From Hermodarchaeum sp048939595 (GTDB taxonomy: Archaea; Asgardarchaeota; Hermodarchaeia; Hermodarchaeales; Hermodarchaeaceae), in the NCBI GenBank assembly GCA_048939595.1, contig JBHLPI010000020.1:1-31539 (forward strand): DNA of 31,539 nt, given 5' to 3'. Positions 8,761-17,297 of the stretch are shown here, piece by piece. Below the pieces are notes generated by a model. It was not told the DNA's origin. It saw only the letters and a list, made by a program, of their open reading frames with translations, and did not search any database. Made by a program: the position numbers and the translations under genes. Each line of letters opens with the position of its first letter. Positions within the stretch are counted from its first letter, which is position 1.

Positions 8761-9009
8761 ATGCCCAACTCGCATAAGAAGCAAAAAGAACCGAAACCCC
8801 ATTTGCAGGTTCCTAAACATGCGCATTGTGAACTGTGTGGTGCACCTGTTCGCTATGGAATGGAGTTTTGTAACGCAGAACACAAGGACTTGTTTAAGAA
8901 GAAAGCCCGAAAAGAACGGTTAATGAATGCCATTCCTGTTATCTTTGTAATAATTATAGCAGCAGCGTCTTTGCTTATTTCAATTATTTTCTTTTCTCCG
9001 CTACCTTGA
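8761..9009 (+). CDS. Small zinc-ribbon protein with C-terminal membrane helix (DUF2116-like)
   Basis: An 82-residue protein. A basic N-terminus is followed by a treble-clef or zinc-ribbon motif with ligands Cys23, Cys26, Cys37 and His41 (HCELCG, then FCNAEH). After a lysine/arginine-rich stretch comes one hydrophobic helix (about 57-79) at the extreme C-terminus. This tail-anchored layout matches small archaeal DUF2116-type proteins of unknown role, an assignment from memory of the family. GGAGG stands 7 bases before the ATG, giving a confident start. It converges on the aminotransferase gene, with 14 bases between stops. It may be a membrane adaptor; no function is established. Confidence 0.85.
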   Translation: MPNSHKKQKEPKPHLQVPKHAHCELCGAPVRYGMEFCNAEHKDLFKKKARKERLMNAIPVIFVIIIAAASLLISIIFFSPLP

Positions 9010-9023
9010 GGTCTTCCAGCTCT

Positions 9024-10373
9024 TTACCAAGGAGAAAGAGAGGCAACGACCTTGTCAGGTATCTTACCTTTCTCAACATCGCTTAGAGAGTTATCGATAA
9101 TCTCCAAGGCCTTATTAGCTTCTTCTTGAGAGAGATTATAAGCTGGGCAAATTCGAAGCACTGATTCACCAAGCGTTGTCAGTATTAATCCTAACTCACC
9201 TGATCGCCAACACACCTTTGAAGCTTCAAGTCGTGCAGGTTCACGAGTTTTTGGGTCCTTCACTAAATCTACACCAATTAGCATTCCCTTGCCACGAATT
9301 TGACCAATTAGTGGGTGATCTTTTTTCATTTCTTCTAATCGTTTCTTAAGATAGCTTCCCATCTTTCGACATTCTCGGATGAGGTTTTCTTTCTTGATTA
9401 CTTCGATAACAGCGAGTGCTACCGCACAGGCGATTGGATTCCCAATACCTGTGCCAATTGCAGAGGGAGGTTTCAACTCATCCATCACTGTTGCTCGACC
9501 GATAACACCACTTAGCGGAACGCCTGCGGAGAATCCTTTACCAAAGGCAACCAAATCAGGTGTCAGGTCGTACTCACTCGATAAAAACCATGAACCACAT
9601 CGCCCACACCCAGTTTGAATCTCATCAAGTGCAAAGAGCATATCGTAGTCTTGGCAAATTTCTTGGAGTCCTTTCAACCATTCAGGGGGCGGGAAAATGT
9701 ATCCTCCATCAGAGCCGACAGGCTCGGTGATAATCGCAGCAACTTCGTCAGGAGGAACGAGATGTTTTAGTACCGTTTTCAAATAGTCTAAACAAACTAA
9801 ACCGCAATCAGGGTATTCTTGCTTAAAGATACAACGGTAACAATCAGCAAATGGAACATGGTAAACCTCCGGAATGAAGGGACCCAGATACCGTCGTTGG
9901 ATCGTTGAAAATGCACTCAAGGATAAAGCGCCATATAGTGCCCCATAATAGCCTTTAAGGAAGGTAATGATCTTTGTTCGCCTTGTTCCCACTCTAACAA
10001 GTTTTACTGTAAGATCCATTGCGGCCGCGCCAGCAAGCTGATAAATCGTCTTTTTGGAAAAATCTCCAGGTGGCAGTTGGTTTAGCTTTTCAGCCAAATC
10101 AACAGCTAGTTCATGGTATCCGTAAAGTGGTGGATGATGAATTAACTGGTCGGCTTGTTCCTTGATGGCATTCACAACGGCGGGATGTCGGTGGCCAATT
10201 GGAAGGGCGGCAGCTCCGCCTAGAAAATCAATATAGCCATTTCCATCCTTATCCCATACTGTGGAACCCTCAGCATGAACAGCAACTACGGGGTAGTAGG
10301 CGAGGCGGAGGGCTTGTCCAATTGCTTTCCTGTCGCGCTGAACGACTTTCATTCCTTTCTTAACTAACTCCAT
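9024..10373 (-). CDS. Class III PLP-dependent aminotransferase with four-Cys insert
   Basis: Fold-type I enzyme of 449 residues in the family of 4-aminobutyrate, ornithine and related aminotransferases, amino-acid racemases and dialkylglycine decarboxylase. The PLP lysine is Lys279 in FGKGFSAG and the pyridine-nitrogen Asp is Asp250 in DEIQTG. Two features stand out. The usual SGxEAxE phosphate-binding loop reads AGAAAMD (about 115-121), losing the Ser and changing the Glu to Asp. Residues 178-194 hold Cys178, Cys181, Cys190 and Cys194 (CYRC, then DCGLVC), a spacing that could bind a metal; I recall a similar insert in one subgroup annotated as aspartate aminotransferase family. It lies 59 bases after the GldA-like gene on the same strand, so the two may be one unit. 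The substrate is unknown. Confidence 0.9.
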   Translation of the reverse strand: MELVKKGMKVVQRDRKAIGQALRLAYYPVVAVHAEGSTVWDKDGNGYIDFLGGAAALPIGHRHPAVVNAIKEQADQLIHHPPLYGYHELAVDLAEKLNQLPPGDFSKKTIYQLAGAAAMDLTVKLVRVGTRRTKIITFLKGYYGALYGALSLSAFSTIQRRYLGPFIPEVYHVPFADCYRCIFKQEYPDCGLVCLDYLKTVLKHLVPPDEVAAIITEPVGSDGGYIFPPPEWLKGLQEICQDYDMLFALDEIQTGCGRCGSWFLSSEYDLTPDLVAFGKGFSAGVPLSGVIGRATVMDELKPPSAIGTGIGNPIACAVALAVIEVIKKENLIRECRKMGSYLKKRLEEMKKDHPLIGQIRGKGMLIGVDLVKDPKTREPARLEASKVCWRSGELGLILTTLGESVLRICPAYNLSQEEANKALEIIDNSLSDVEKGKIPDKVVASLSPW

Positions 10374-10432
10374 TTAGACCAACTTTTTTAGTTACTTTTT
10401 ACTATGGAATGGTTTTCCTGCACCGATTTCGA

Positions 10433-11551
10433 TTAGTGTGTTTCGGTAAATTCAGTACCCCAACTATCCACTGCTAGTATTGCGTCTCTCACCATTCCCG
10501 GTGAAATGGCGATAGGCATGTTACCCATTGTGTCTTTGGGGTCACAGGCTTTTTCAGCAGCAGTACCAAGATCTTCCGGGTTGATATCACCAAGTTGTAC
10601 GAGGGTTATGGGGAGACCAACCTGATGTTCCCATGCCATTATCCGCTCAATTTCTATTGGCTCACGGTTTTCAAGCATCATTTGCACTAAGACACAAAAT
10701 GCAACGACTTCGCCATGATTTGCATTTACCCCAGAGATGAATGTGAGACCGTTGTGAATAGCATGTGCGGCTGCTAAGCCAGTACTTTCAGCACATAGAC
10801 TACTGAGAAGCTTGATGGATTCAAAAATTCGTTCAACAAAGGGAGTCACAAGTTTCTGTTCGAGGTCCTTTGCAGCTCGATAACCATAGGTTAACAGGTT
10901 GTGTTCGCACAACTCTCCAATCCAAGGTGATACAGTGGTTGGACGCCCAAATAAAAGGCTGGACGCTTTCGGTTGGGCAACACACGCCTTTGCTTCGATG
11001 TTAGCGCCCAATGCGTCGCCCATTCCCCATACTGTGAACTTCGCAGGAGCCGTTACAAGAATCTCAGGGTCCACTAACACCAAATCGGGATTCTTTGGAT
11101 AGAAGAGGTATTCAAGCCATTCATGCTTTTCATTATAAATGACTGATAGCGCGCTTGCATCTGCGTTAGTAGCACATTGGGTTGGTACACAAGCGACAGG
11201 TAAATGTAGCTTATATGCAACCGCTTTTGCCGTATCAACTGCAACTCCGCCGCCTACACCTATGATGATGTCAGCCTTCTCTTTCTCCCCAATTTTGCGG
11301 AGACGATCGATTGTTGGATAAGTTGACATCTTAACCGTGTTGTCTAATGCCACAATATTGACAATTGATTCATTAAGACTCGTTTCGATTCGTTTTTTTG
11401 TTATCCTTAATGCTGTTTTTCCACCTAAAATAAGCGCATGCTTGCCAATTTTAGTGATGTGCATCCCCACTTCATCAAGCGCTCCACGTCCTTGCACAAA
11501 TCGGCTTGCAGACCCAAAGATTTTCATTTTACTTGGTTCCAATTTTTTCAC
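10433..11551 (-). CDS. Iron/zinc-dependent glycerol-dehydrogenase-like protein (GldA family)
   Basis: NAD(P)-dependent dehydrogenase of 372 residues in the iron-containing alcohol dehydrogenase superfamily. It has the nucleotide-binding GVGGGVAVDTAK (about 98-109) and VPTQCATNADAS. Metal ligands are probably Asp179 in GMGDALGAN, a His in AHAIHNGLT (263 or 266) and His279 in ANHGEVV. These motifs fit GldA-type enzymes that oxidise glycerol or reduce small hydroxyketones and hydroxyaldehydes, rather than G1P dehydrogenase, which has its own gene at 14187. The chosen start is GTG; an ATG eight codons in is an alternative. A strong BRE/TATA lies about 46 bases upstream. Its neighbour downstream is the class III aminotransferase, suggesting a step on a keto- or amino-polyol. 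Confidence 0.88.
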   Translation of the reverse strand: MKKLEPSKMKIFGSASRFVQGRGALDEVGMHITKIGKHALILGGKTALRITKKRIETSLNESIVNIVALDNTVKMSTYPTIDRLRKIGEKEKADIIIGVGGGVAVDTAKAVAYKLHLPVACVPTQCATNADASALSVIYNEKHEWLEYLFYPKNPDLVLVDPEILVTAPAKFTVWGMGDALGANIEAKACVAQPKASSLLFGRPTTVSPWIGELCEHNLLTYGYRAAKDLEQKLVTPFVERIFESIKLLSSLCAESTGLAAAHAIHNGLTFISGVNANHGEVVAFCVLVQMMLENREPIEIERIMAWEHQVGLPITLVQLGDINPEDLGTAAEKACDPKDTMGNMPIAISPGMVRDAILAVDSWGTEFTETH

Positions 11552-11591
11552 CTAAGATGAGGATTTGGCGAAGAGCTTTTGGAAGTAACTC

Positions 11592-11606
11592 CTATAAATT
11601 TTCGAC
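11592..11606 (-). promoter_or_regulatory. BRE/TATA element for the GldA-like gene
   Basis: Read on the minus strand it is TCGAAAATTTATAGG: a purine-rich BRE (CGAAAA) joined to a TATA box. It is centred about 48 bases before the GTG start, which allows a leader of about 20 bases. It is one of the best matches to archaeal consensus in the window. Confidence 0.55.
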
Positions 11607-11671
11607 GCAATCTTTGGTCCTGTTCCAATTCAATCCAAAACCCTTTAGATAATAAGTAAATAGGTAAGCTC

Positions 11672-13048
11672 ATGACCTCTATTTGGCTTCCAAGCAAAAA
11701 GGAGATTCCAAAGCTGCTAAGGGGTTCCTATCGTACGGATGTGAATGGTTGGATTCGTCTGCACTTGTCAGGCGATTACCAGCAGATGGGATTTCAACAT
11801 GGATATTGGCTTGCCCAAGAAATTCAAGCTAATGTGAAACAGACGGGGGTGTTTCTTGACAAAGCTGAAAAGTATCCGTGGAAAAAATTCCGTGCAGATT
11901 CAGAAAAAATCTGCTGGCACATGACGCCTAAAAAACTTCAAGATGAAATTCAAGCCGTTGAAGCCGGAATGCGACTCCGCGGCATAAAAGGTATCAGCTG
12001 GAAGGATATTCTCGCAATAAACGCCTATGGGGATACCCTTTCTCGTCATTATGCTAAAGAGCATGAAAGAAATCGAGACACTCGGAGAAAAAGTGGTCAT
12101 TGTAGTGCTTTCATTGCCACGGGGAATGCGACAGAAGATCGACGGATTGTGCTCTGCCACAACACTTGGTTTTCCTATATCATCGGAACAACCTATAATA
12201 TCATGATGAGTTTAGCCCCCACCGAGGGGCATAGAATGTTTATTCATACCTGGCCTGGAGCTGTTGGTGGATCAACCATAGATTGGGACATGAATGACTC
12301 GGGAATCATGTGTGCTGAGACAACTATCACCGGAGCAAGTAAATTCAAAGAAGAGGAAATTCCGTATTTTGTCCGGGGTCGACTTGCTATTCAATTTGCG
12401 GATTCAATTGATAAATGGATGAAAACAATGATTGAGGGGAATAATGGCGGGTGGGCTAATGCTTATCTTGTAGGAGACACCAAGACCAACGAGATTGGTT
12501 GGTTAGAACTTGGGATTTTTGAACATGCAGCACGTCGAACGAAAAGTGGTTATTTTGTAGGTTCGAATTGGGCATTAGATGAGAATGTAAGAAAGGAGTG
12601 TAAAGGAATTTCCTTTAACGAGAAAGCAACTCATTCTTGCGCCTCAAGAACCCAACGCCTTCTTCAACTTATGGAGCAGCATAATGGCCAAATAAATGTT
12701 GAAATTGCTCAACAAATCATAAGTGACCATTTTGATGTGTCTTTAGGAAAAGAGCAACCTTCTGCAAATACGATTTGTGGTCATACGGAATATGATAAAC
12801 GGGGATTAAAAGAATGGAAATGCGGTCCATTTGAAGCGTTTGGTGCAACAGATGCAAAAGTAGTAACAAGTGCATTAAGTGAAGCAGGATCTTGGTGGGC
12901 ACATTGGGGACCTGCCTGTAATTTGCAGTTCAATTCGAAGAAATTCTTCTCAGCTCATCCCGAGTATGCGTGGCAGGCACCCTATACCCATGATATAATT
13001 CCCCATCCCTGGACACTATTCAAAGCTGATAGCGAATGGGGAAAATAG
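11672..13048 (+). CDS. Phospholipase-B-like / C45-type Ntn-hydrolase
   Basis: A 458-residue protein resembling the N-terminal-nucleophile amidases grouped as peptidase C45 or phospholipase-B-like (the lysosomal PLBD proteins of animals). The likely nucleophile is Cys144 in SGHCSAF, which becomes N-terminal after self-cleavage. Nearby is CHNTWFSY (about 162-169), matching the H-N/T-T-W motif after the nucleophile in PLBD proteins. Further on are GAVGGSTIDW and a W-rich C-terminus (SWWAHWGPACN). Family members hydrolyse amide bonds, such as acylated amines or acyl-amino acids, and reported lipase activity is weak. No signal peptide is visible, so it is probably cytoplasmic. It is divergent from the GldA-like gene and convergent with the metallophosphoesterase. 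The link to amino-group chemistry in neighbouring genes is inferred. Confidence 0.75.
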   Translation: MTSIWLPSKKEIPKLLRGSYRTDVNGWIRLHLSGDYQQMGFQHGYWLAQEIQANVKQTGVFLDKAEKYPWKKFRADSEKICWHMTPKKLQDEIQAVEAGMRLRGIKGISWKDILAINAYGDTLSRHYAKEHERNRDTRRKSGHCSAFIATGNATEDRRIVLCHNTWFSYIIGTTYNIMMSLAPTEGHRMFIHTWPGAVGGSTIDWDMNDSGIMCAETTITGASKFKEEEIPYFVRGRLAIQFADSIDKWMKTMIEGNNGGWANAYLVGDTKTNEIGWLELGIFEHAARRTKSGYFVGSNWALDENVRKECKGISFNEKATHSCASRTQRLLQLMEQHNGQINVEIAQQIISDHFDVSLGKEQPSANTICGHTEYDKRGLKEWKCGPFEAFGATDAKVVTSALSEAGSWWAHWGPACNLQFNSKKFFSAHPEYAWQAPYTHDIIPHPWTLFKADSEWGK

Positions 13049-13089
13049 GGGCAAAGATCTTTTGATAAATGGGCACTGAAATAGCCAAT

Positions 13090-14049
13090 TCAACCTTGAG
13101 TAAGCATGAAGTGCTTGACTTTGCTGCCTTCAATATCAATAAGGGCACCGCGGAGAACGCCTTCAAGGTATTCGCTGCCGGGGTTCAACGTGAGTGTTTT
13201 CCCGATTTTGTGGAACCCGCGTGATTCATGAATGTGGCCATGCAACCCTAGAAGAGGTTGATATTTTTCAATGGCGGCACGTACAGCCTTGCTTCCTACA
13301 GGTTGATCTTCAATTCGTCCTCCCTTGGTCTTAATTTTCAGCTCACCACCATCCACTTCAGCTAAGACAGGACACAAGTCAAGAGTTGAATCATAGGGCG
13401 GAACGTGCATATTGAAAATCGATTTCGAAGGGTCCTGTAATTTTGCTGCCATCGCTTCAATTCGTTCTTCTAATTGATCCTCTGGGAGATCTCGTGGACA
13501 TTCCCAAGGTGTAATGTTGCCATGTCCGAGGGAAATCATTTCGTGCTCATCGTCAACCATTACGACCTTTTCATCGGGATTGATAACATAATCTGAAATA
13601 GCCAAAGCAGAATCAATTGCGAAACGATCATCATTACCCGGACAAACAAACATTTTGATTTCAGAGTCACCTAGCCGTTCTTCAGCTAACCGAATCCAGC
13701 GCTCAAGCTCATCATGCATCACTTTGTTGAAGAGCGTATCAATTTCCTTTTTACTCTCACTAATTTTGTGAATTTCATCAGCGGACCCAATATATGGATA
13801 GTAGCCACTATTTCGAATGACTTTAAGAATTTGATCGAGATCTTCTTGGGAATCAATCTCATAGGCTTTATTCATAAAAGTTGTCGAATAGTGGTCCCCA
13901 TCCTGTTTAATCGGAATAATTGCTTTGCCAGTTATATCCCCTCCCATTATGACAACATTTGCTTCGTAGAATGGTCCAGCATTTACGAATTTTCGCCAAC
14001 ATCGTTCAGAGCCATGTATATCAGTTGTGAAGAAAATGCGAGTTTTCAT
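13090..14049 (-). CDS. Calcineurin-like metallophosphoesterase
   Basis: A 319-residue phosphoesterase with the full dimetal motif set: Asp10-x-His12 in TTDIHG, Asp38 in GGDITGK, GNDD, MHVPP and GLHGHIHESRG. The domain runs from the first residues to the C-terminus with an inserted charged helical part (about 65-130). There is no signal peptide or membrane segment, so it acts in the cytoplasm. Family members hydrolyse phosphomonoesters or phosphodiesters, and the substrate cannot be told from motifs. It follows glycerol-1-phosphate dehydrogenase on the same strand after 137 bases; a palindrome in that gap could be its own control site. In context it could remove phosphate from a sugar- or glycerol-phosphate product, but that is inference. 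Confidence 0.88.
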   Translation of the reverse strand: MKTRIFFTTDIHGSERCWRKFVNAGPFYEANVVIMGGDITGKAIIPIKQDGDHYSTTFMNKAYEIDSQEDLDQILKVIRNSGYYPYIGSADEIHKISESKKEIDTLFNKVMHDELERWIRLAEERLGDSEIKMFVCPGNDDRFAIDSALAISDYVINPDEKVVMVDDEHEMISLGHGNITPWECPRDLPEDQLEERIEAMAAKLQDPSKSIFNMHVPPYDSTLDLCPVLAEVDGGELKIKTKGGRIEDQPVGSKAVRAAIEKYQPLLGLHGHIHESRGFHKIGKTLTLNPGSEYLEGVLRGALIDIEGSKVKHFMLTQG

Positions 14050-14069
14050 CTTCTATACCTAACCATTAG

Positions 14070-14084
14070 TTTGCTTTAAGCAAA
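14070..14084. promoter_or_regulatory. 15-bp palindrome upstream of the metallophosphoesterase gene
   Basis: TTTGCTTTAAGCAAA is a perfect inverted repeat (7-bp arms, one central base) lying 21-35 bases before the ATG at 14049. Its AT-rich centre (CTTTAAG) could double as a TATA box, so a bound regulator would block transcription. No regulator is identified. Confidence 0.35.
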
Positions 14085-14186
14085 GAATTCTCAGATGAGA
14101 GAACTGTAATAGTAGTTCATCGAAAAAGGAGGTCTGGAAATTAAAGACTTTCGAATCGATAAAGGTTTATTGATTTCCAAATTCGA

Positions 14187-15248
14187 CTAGATTATACCTG
14201 TATTCCGTGCGATTCGTCTAGCTGCTTCTTTCGTTAACCCACGTTCTCCAAGAATTGTGTATCGTTGGGGATTTATTGTATGTGCCGTCATTAGTGCTTC
14301 GACTATGTCGTTAGGATTAATGTTAAGTTGTTTAGCAGTTGTTGGAGCACCGATTACTGCTAAAGCGTTACGTATTTTCAGCCAATCAATGCCGTGAAGG
14401 TATGCCATCATAATTGTGCCTAAAGCAGCTTGTTCCCCATGAAGTGCAGGTTTCGGTGTAATTCGATCAAGGGCATGACTGAATTTATGTTCAGCACCAC
14501 TTGAAGGTCTACTCGACCCTGCTATTCCCATAGCTATTCCGCTTGCAATCAATGCTTCTAAAACAAGACGGGCACTTTGAAGATCATAAGGCTTAATCAG
14601 GTTAGCATTTTGCATTATTACTTCTGCTGACATTAAGGAAAGAGAGGCGGCATAGTCACCAAAATAGTCATAACCAAGATTCTTAGCGAGCTTCCAATCG
14701 CGGATAGCGGTAATATTTGCGATTAGATCACCACAGCCTGCAGCAGTAAAACGAAAAGGCGCTTGAGCCACAACTTGTGTGTCAGCAATGATAGCAATTG
14801 GTGAATGTCCCTGTATCGACACTGAGGTACCAGCTTGTTTAATTGATGCGCGAGGACTAGAAAGACCATCATGAGAGGCAATCGTTGGCACACTAATGAA
14901 AGGACGATTCTCACGAGCAGAACTTAGTTTTGCTGTATCTATAACTGATCCGCCACCATACCCAATAACAAGATCAGCGTTATGTTGTTTGATAAGATCT
15001 TGTGATTCCGCAACGGCTTCAGTAGTTGCCCCACGTATTGTAAGGAGTTCTACACGGAAGTCAGCTTCGATTAAAGAATTCACTGCATGTTTTCCAACGA
15101 GTTTCAAGACACCTTTGTCAGTGATTAAAAGTACTTTTCGTAATTTGGTGATGTTTTTACTCACTTCACCCAATCGTTCAATGGCCTTGGGACCAATTAG
15201 AACTTGTTTGGGTAATTGTATGTGATGTGGTGTTCCATCAGATGACAT
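14187..15248 (-). CDS. egsA: sn-Glycerol-1-phosphate dehydrogenase
   Basis: Reduces dihydroxyacetone phosphate to sn-glycerol-1-phosphate, the first committed step of archaeal membrane-lipid synthesis, in the cytoplasm. The 353-residue protein shows the family motifs: GYGGGSVIDTAK (96-107), SVPTIASHDG (119-128), GCGDLIANITAI with metal ligand Asp174, SSRPSSGAEHKFSHAL with His254, and LHGEQAALGTIMM with His270. The C-terminal TILGERGLT block is also typical. Length and motifs match characterised archaeal EgsA, so this is a true orthologue and not another alcohol dehydrogenase. A TATA-like GGAAATATTTTTGA precedes it. Its place beside a polyol-dehydrogenase, kinase and permease block is unusual and could be chance. 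The enzyme implies standard archaeal lipid backbones. Confidence 0.94.
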   Translation of the reverse strand: MSSDGTPHHIQLPKQVLIGPKAIERLGEVSKNITKLRKVLLITDKGVLKLVGKHAVNSLIEADFRVELLTIRGATTEAVAESQDLIKQHNADLVIGYGGGSVIDTAKLSSARENRPFISVPTIASHDGLSSPRASIKQAGTSVSIQGHSPIAIIADTQVVAQAPFRFTAAGCGDLIANITAIRDWKLAKNLGYDYFGDYAASLSLMSAEVIMQNANLIKPYDLQSARLVLEALIASGIAMGIAGSSRPSSGAEHKFSHALDRITPKPALHGEQAALGTIMMAYLHGIDWLKIRNALAVIGAPTTAKQLNINPNDIVEALMTAHTINPQRYTILGERGLTKEAARRIARNTGII

Positions 15249-15276
15249 GTTGAGTAACTTTCCTGCTGTTTGCTAT

Positions 15277-15291
15277 CAAAAATATTTCCAG
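15277..15291 (-). promoter_or_regulatory. BRE/TATA-like element for egsA
   Basis: On the minus strand TGGAAATATTTTTGA combines a BRE-like GGAAA with an AT-rich TATA box about 37 bases before the ATG. The predicted leader is about 12 bases and would hold the AGGAAAG ribosome-binding sequence only if transcription starts early. The match is moderate. Confidence 0.4.
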
Positions 15292-15455
15292 ACCCTGATT
15301 GATGGACTAAATAGAGGAATCACTAAAAATGATTTCGCAGTTCAATTTCTTGTAAAAGTGAATAGTCAACTTATACACCGCTTATATTGAATATGCATAA
15401 TGTTAGCGATTAGTGCTTTTTGCAGATTCCTCAAAAAGAACATTAGAGAAGTAAC

Positions 15456-15470
15456 GGTTTTATACAATAT
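15456..15470 (+). promoter_or_regulatory. TATA-like element for the APC permease gene
   Basis: GGTTTTATACAATAT fits a TATA box on the plus strand, about 80 bases before the permease start, and predicts a leader of about 50 bases with a G-run (15480-15486). Otherwise the gap 15249-15533 shows no gene. Confidence 0.35.
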
Positions 15471-15542
15471 CCACGCGAGAGGGGGGCGTTTGGTTATTTC
15501 GAACCGAACACGCCATAAAAACTCATTCTTGAGTTGAAAAAA

Positions 15543-17147
15543 ATGGGCGAAGAAATATTTGTACGAAAAGCTTCTGGTCTTGTTCGCAATGTCAGTGCAT
15601 GGGACGCTCTAGTTATGTGCATTCTGATTCCAGGGATCTTTTGGCCTTGGGTTTATCAGATGTGGGCAGTCGGTCTTCACGGTCCCGGTGTATGGATGCC
15701 CCTATCAGCACTCATCGCCATCGCCTTCATGATTCCGAACGCCATCATGTACGTTATGTTTAGCGTAGCGATGCCCCGTTCGGGCGGCGATTATGTATGG
15801 GTAAGCCGAATCATCCATCCTGCTGTTGGATTCGCAGTAAACTGGTATATCACTTTGATCCTTCTCTCATGGGCAGGACCCTTTGCTTCATGGATTGTCG
15901 AATGGGGTTTAGCGCCAATTTGGCTAACTTGGGGAACCATGACAGGTGACCCAGTGGGATTAGCCATCTTTGCTTTGCTAAACATCAATGAGGTAAAACT
16001 TGCGATAGGTACAGTGATAATCGTACTAATGGCACTCCTTTCGTTCCTTGGATCCAAATGGGAATTCCGAGCCGAATGGCTGGCCATTATTATGGGCTAC
16101 ATTGGGTTAGTGGTGTGGGCCGGTGTAATGATTGCTGGTGCCCCTCTCATTGATGCACGAATGCAACTCCTTTCAGGAGGAGTGCTTTCCTTTGCGTCAA
16201 TAGAAGCCGCAGCAGTGGCAGGAGGCTGGGTCGTCGCGGCAGCGCTTCCGATTGGACTTGGAGTGACGTTCTTTGCGACAACATATACGACGTTAAACTT
16301 CCTTGGATATACAAACTCCGCATATATTGCAGGAGAAATCAAAGGAGTAACGCGGTCGCATATTATCGCCATTATTGGTGCACTCTTCATCTTCGGATTC
16401 ACTGCCTTTGGTCTTTATGCTGTCTACAACTATGCCCTGGGACCAGTAATTGTCAATAGTCTAGCGTATCTTGATGTGGCGGGAGATCCACTCTGGTGGA
16501 ACTTATACCCAATTGAACCGTTAGGTAACATTCTGGCAATGTTTGCCACAGATATCCCCTATATTCCACCATTTTTGACTGTCTGTTTCGCTTTTGGTTG
16601 CTTTGGTGCTGCACTGGGTCTGTTCATCTCCAGTGTCCGCAACATCTTTGCTTGGTCTTTTGACCGAGTCCTTCCCAGCTCTCTCTCAAAGGTTGATAGT
16701 CGATTTAGAGCCCCCTGGGTCGCCATCGTAGTTACCTTCATTATCTGTATGATAATGAATATTCTCTACATCTATACTACAGCCCTCGACTACTTTACAT
16801 ACAGTATACTCGCTTGGTGGATTGCGATGGTCATTGTGGGCATCGCAGGTGTAATCTTCCCATGGCGAAGAAAGGACATCTTTGAACTTGCACCAGACTT
16901 CGCTAAGAAAACGATTGCAGGCATACCATGGATTTCCATATTCTCACTAATTTCCATCCCAATCTCAATCTTCATTGGATATGCATCAGTGTCTCCAGCA
17001 GTAGCAGGCACAATCGACTGGTCGTTTATGCTTGCTGTAATCGTGACTTTCATTATCGCACCAATCATCTACTACATCAGTTACTTCTACCACAAAGCCA
17101 AGGGTATCTCTATCAGCAAAGCTCAAGCGGAGATTCCACCTGAATAG
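15543..17147 (+). CDS. APC-superfamily amino acid/polyamine permease
   Basis: An integral membrane transporter of about 534 residues with roughly twelve helices. The APC signature PRSGGDYVWVSR follows the second helix, and the unwound first-helix region (ILIPGIFWPW) lies near the N-terminus. Members import amino acids, polyamines or related amines by proton or sodium symport or by exchange. An in-frame TTG at 15534 is an alternative start; neither has a convincing Shine-Dalgarno, so I prefer the ATG. A hairpin with a T-run directly follows the stop, so the permease is transcribed separately from the aminotransferase-kinase unit downstream. Next to two aminotransferases and a C45-type amidase, an amino compound is a fair guess for its substrate. 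Confidence 0.9.
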   Translation: MGEEIFVRKASGLVRNVSAWDALVMCILIPGIFWPWVYQMWAVGLHGPGVWMPLSALIAIAFMIPNAIMYVMFSVAMPRSGGDYVWVSRIIHPAVGFAVNWYITLILLSWAGPFASWIVEWGLAPIWLTWGTMTGDPVGLAIFALLNINEVKLAIGTVIIVLMALLSFLGSKWEFRAEWLAIIMGYIGLVVWAGVMIAGAPLIDARMQLLSGGVLSFASIEAAAVAGGWVVAAALPIGLGVTFFATTYTTLNFLGYTNSAYIAGEIKGVTRSHIIAIIGALFIFGFTAFGLYAVYNYALGPVIVNSLAYLDVAGDPLWWNLYPIEPLGNILAMFATDIPYIPPFLTVCFAFGCFGAALGLFISSVRNIFAWSFDRVLPSSLSKVDSRFRAPWVAIVVTFIICMIMNILYIYTTALDYFTYSILAWWIAMVIVGIAGVIFPWRRKDIFELAPDFAKKTIAGIPWISIFSLISIPISIFIGYASVSPAVAGTIDWSFMLAVIVTFIIAPIIYYISYFYHKAKGISISKAQAEIPPE

Positions 17148-17149
17148 TC

Positions 17150-17177
17150 AGGGGAATCCCCTTCCCTTCTTTTTTTT
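17150..17177 (+). terminator. Hairpin plus T8 terminator after the permease gene
   Basis: AGGGG (17150-17154) and CCCCT (17158-17162) pair around a 3-base loop just after the stop at 17147, and a run of eight T follows at 17170-17177. Archaeal transcription ends at T-runs, so this is a likely end of the permease transcript. Confidence 0.65.
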
Positions 17178-17297
17178 CTAGGACAATAGTATCTAGCTAG
17201 TTTTTTGATATACTAGTCAAATTGTGACAACTACCATTTTCAGAAAATCGACCAATCACAAATTCCAAAAAGAGAATAGACTCTTATGCAGAAGTAG

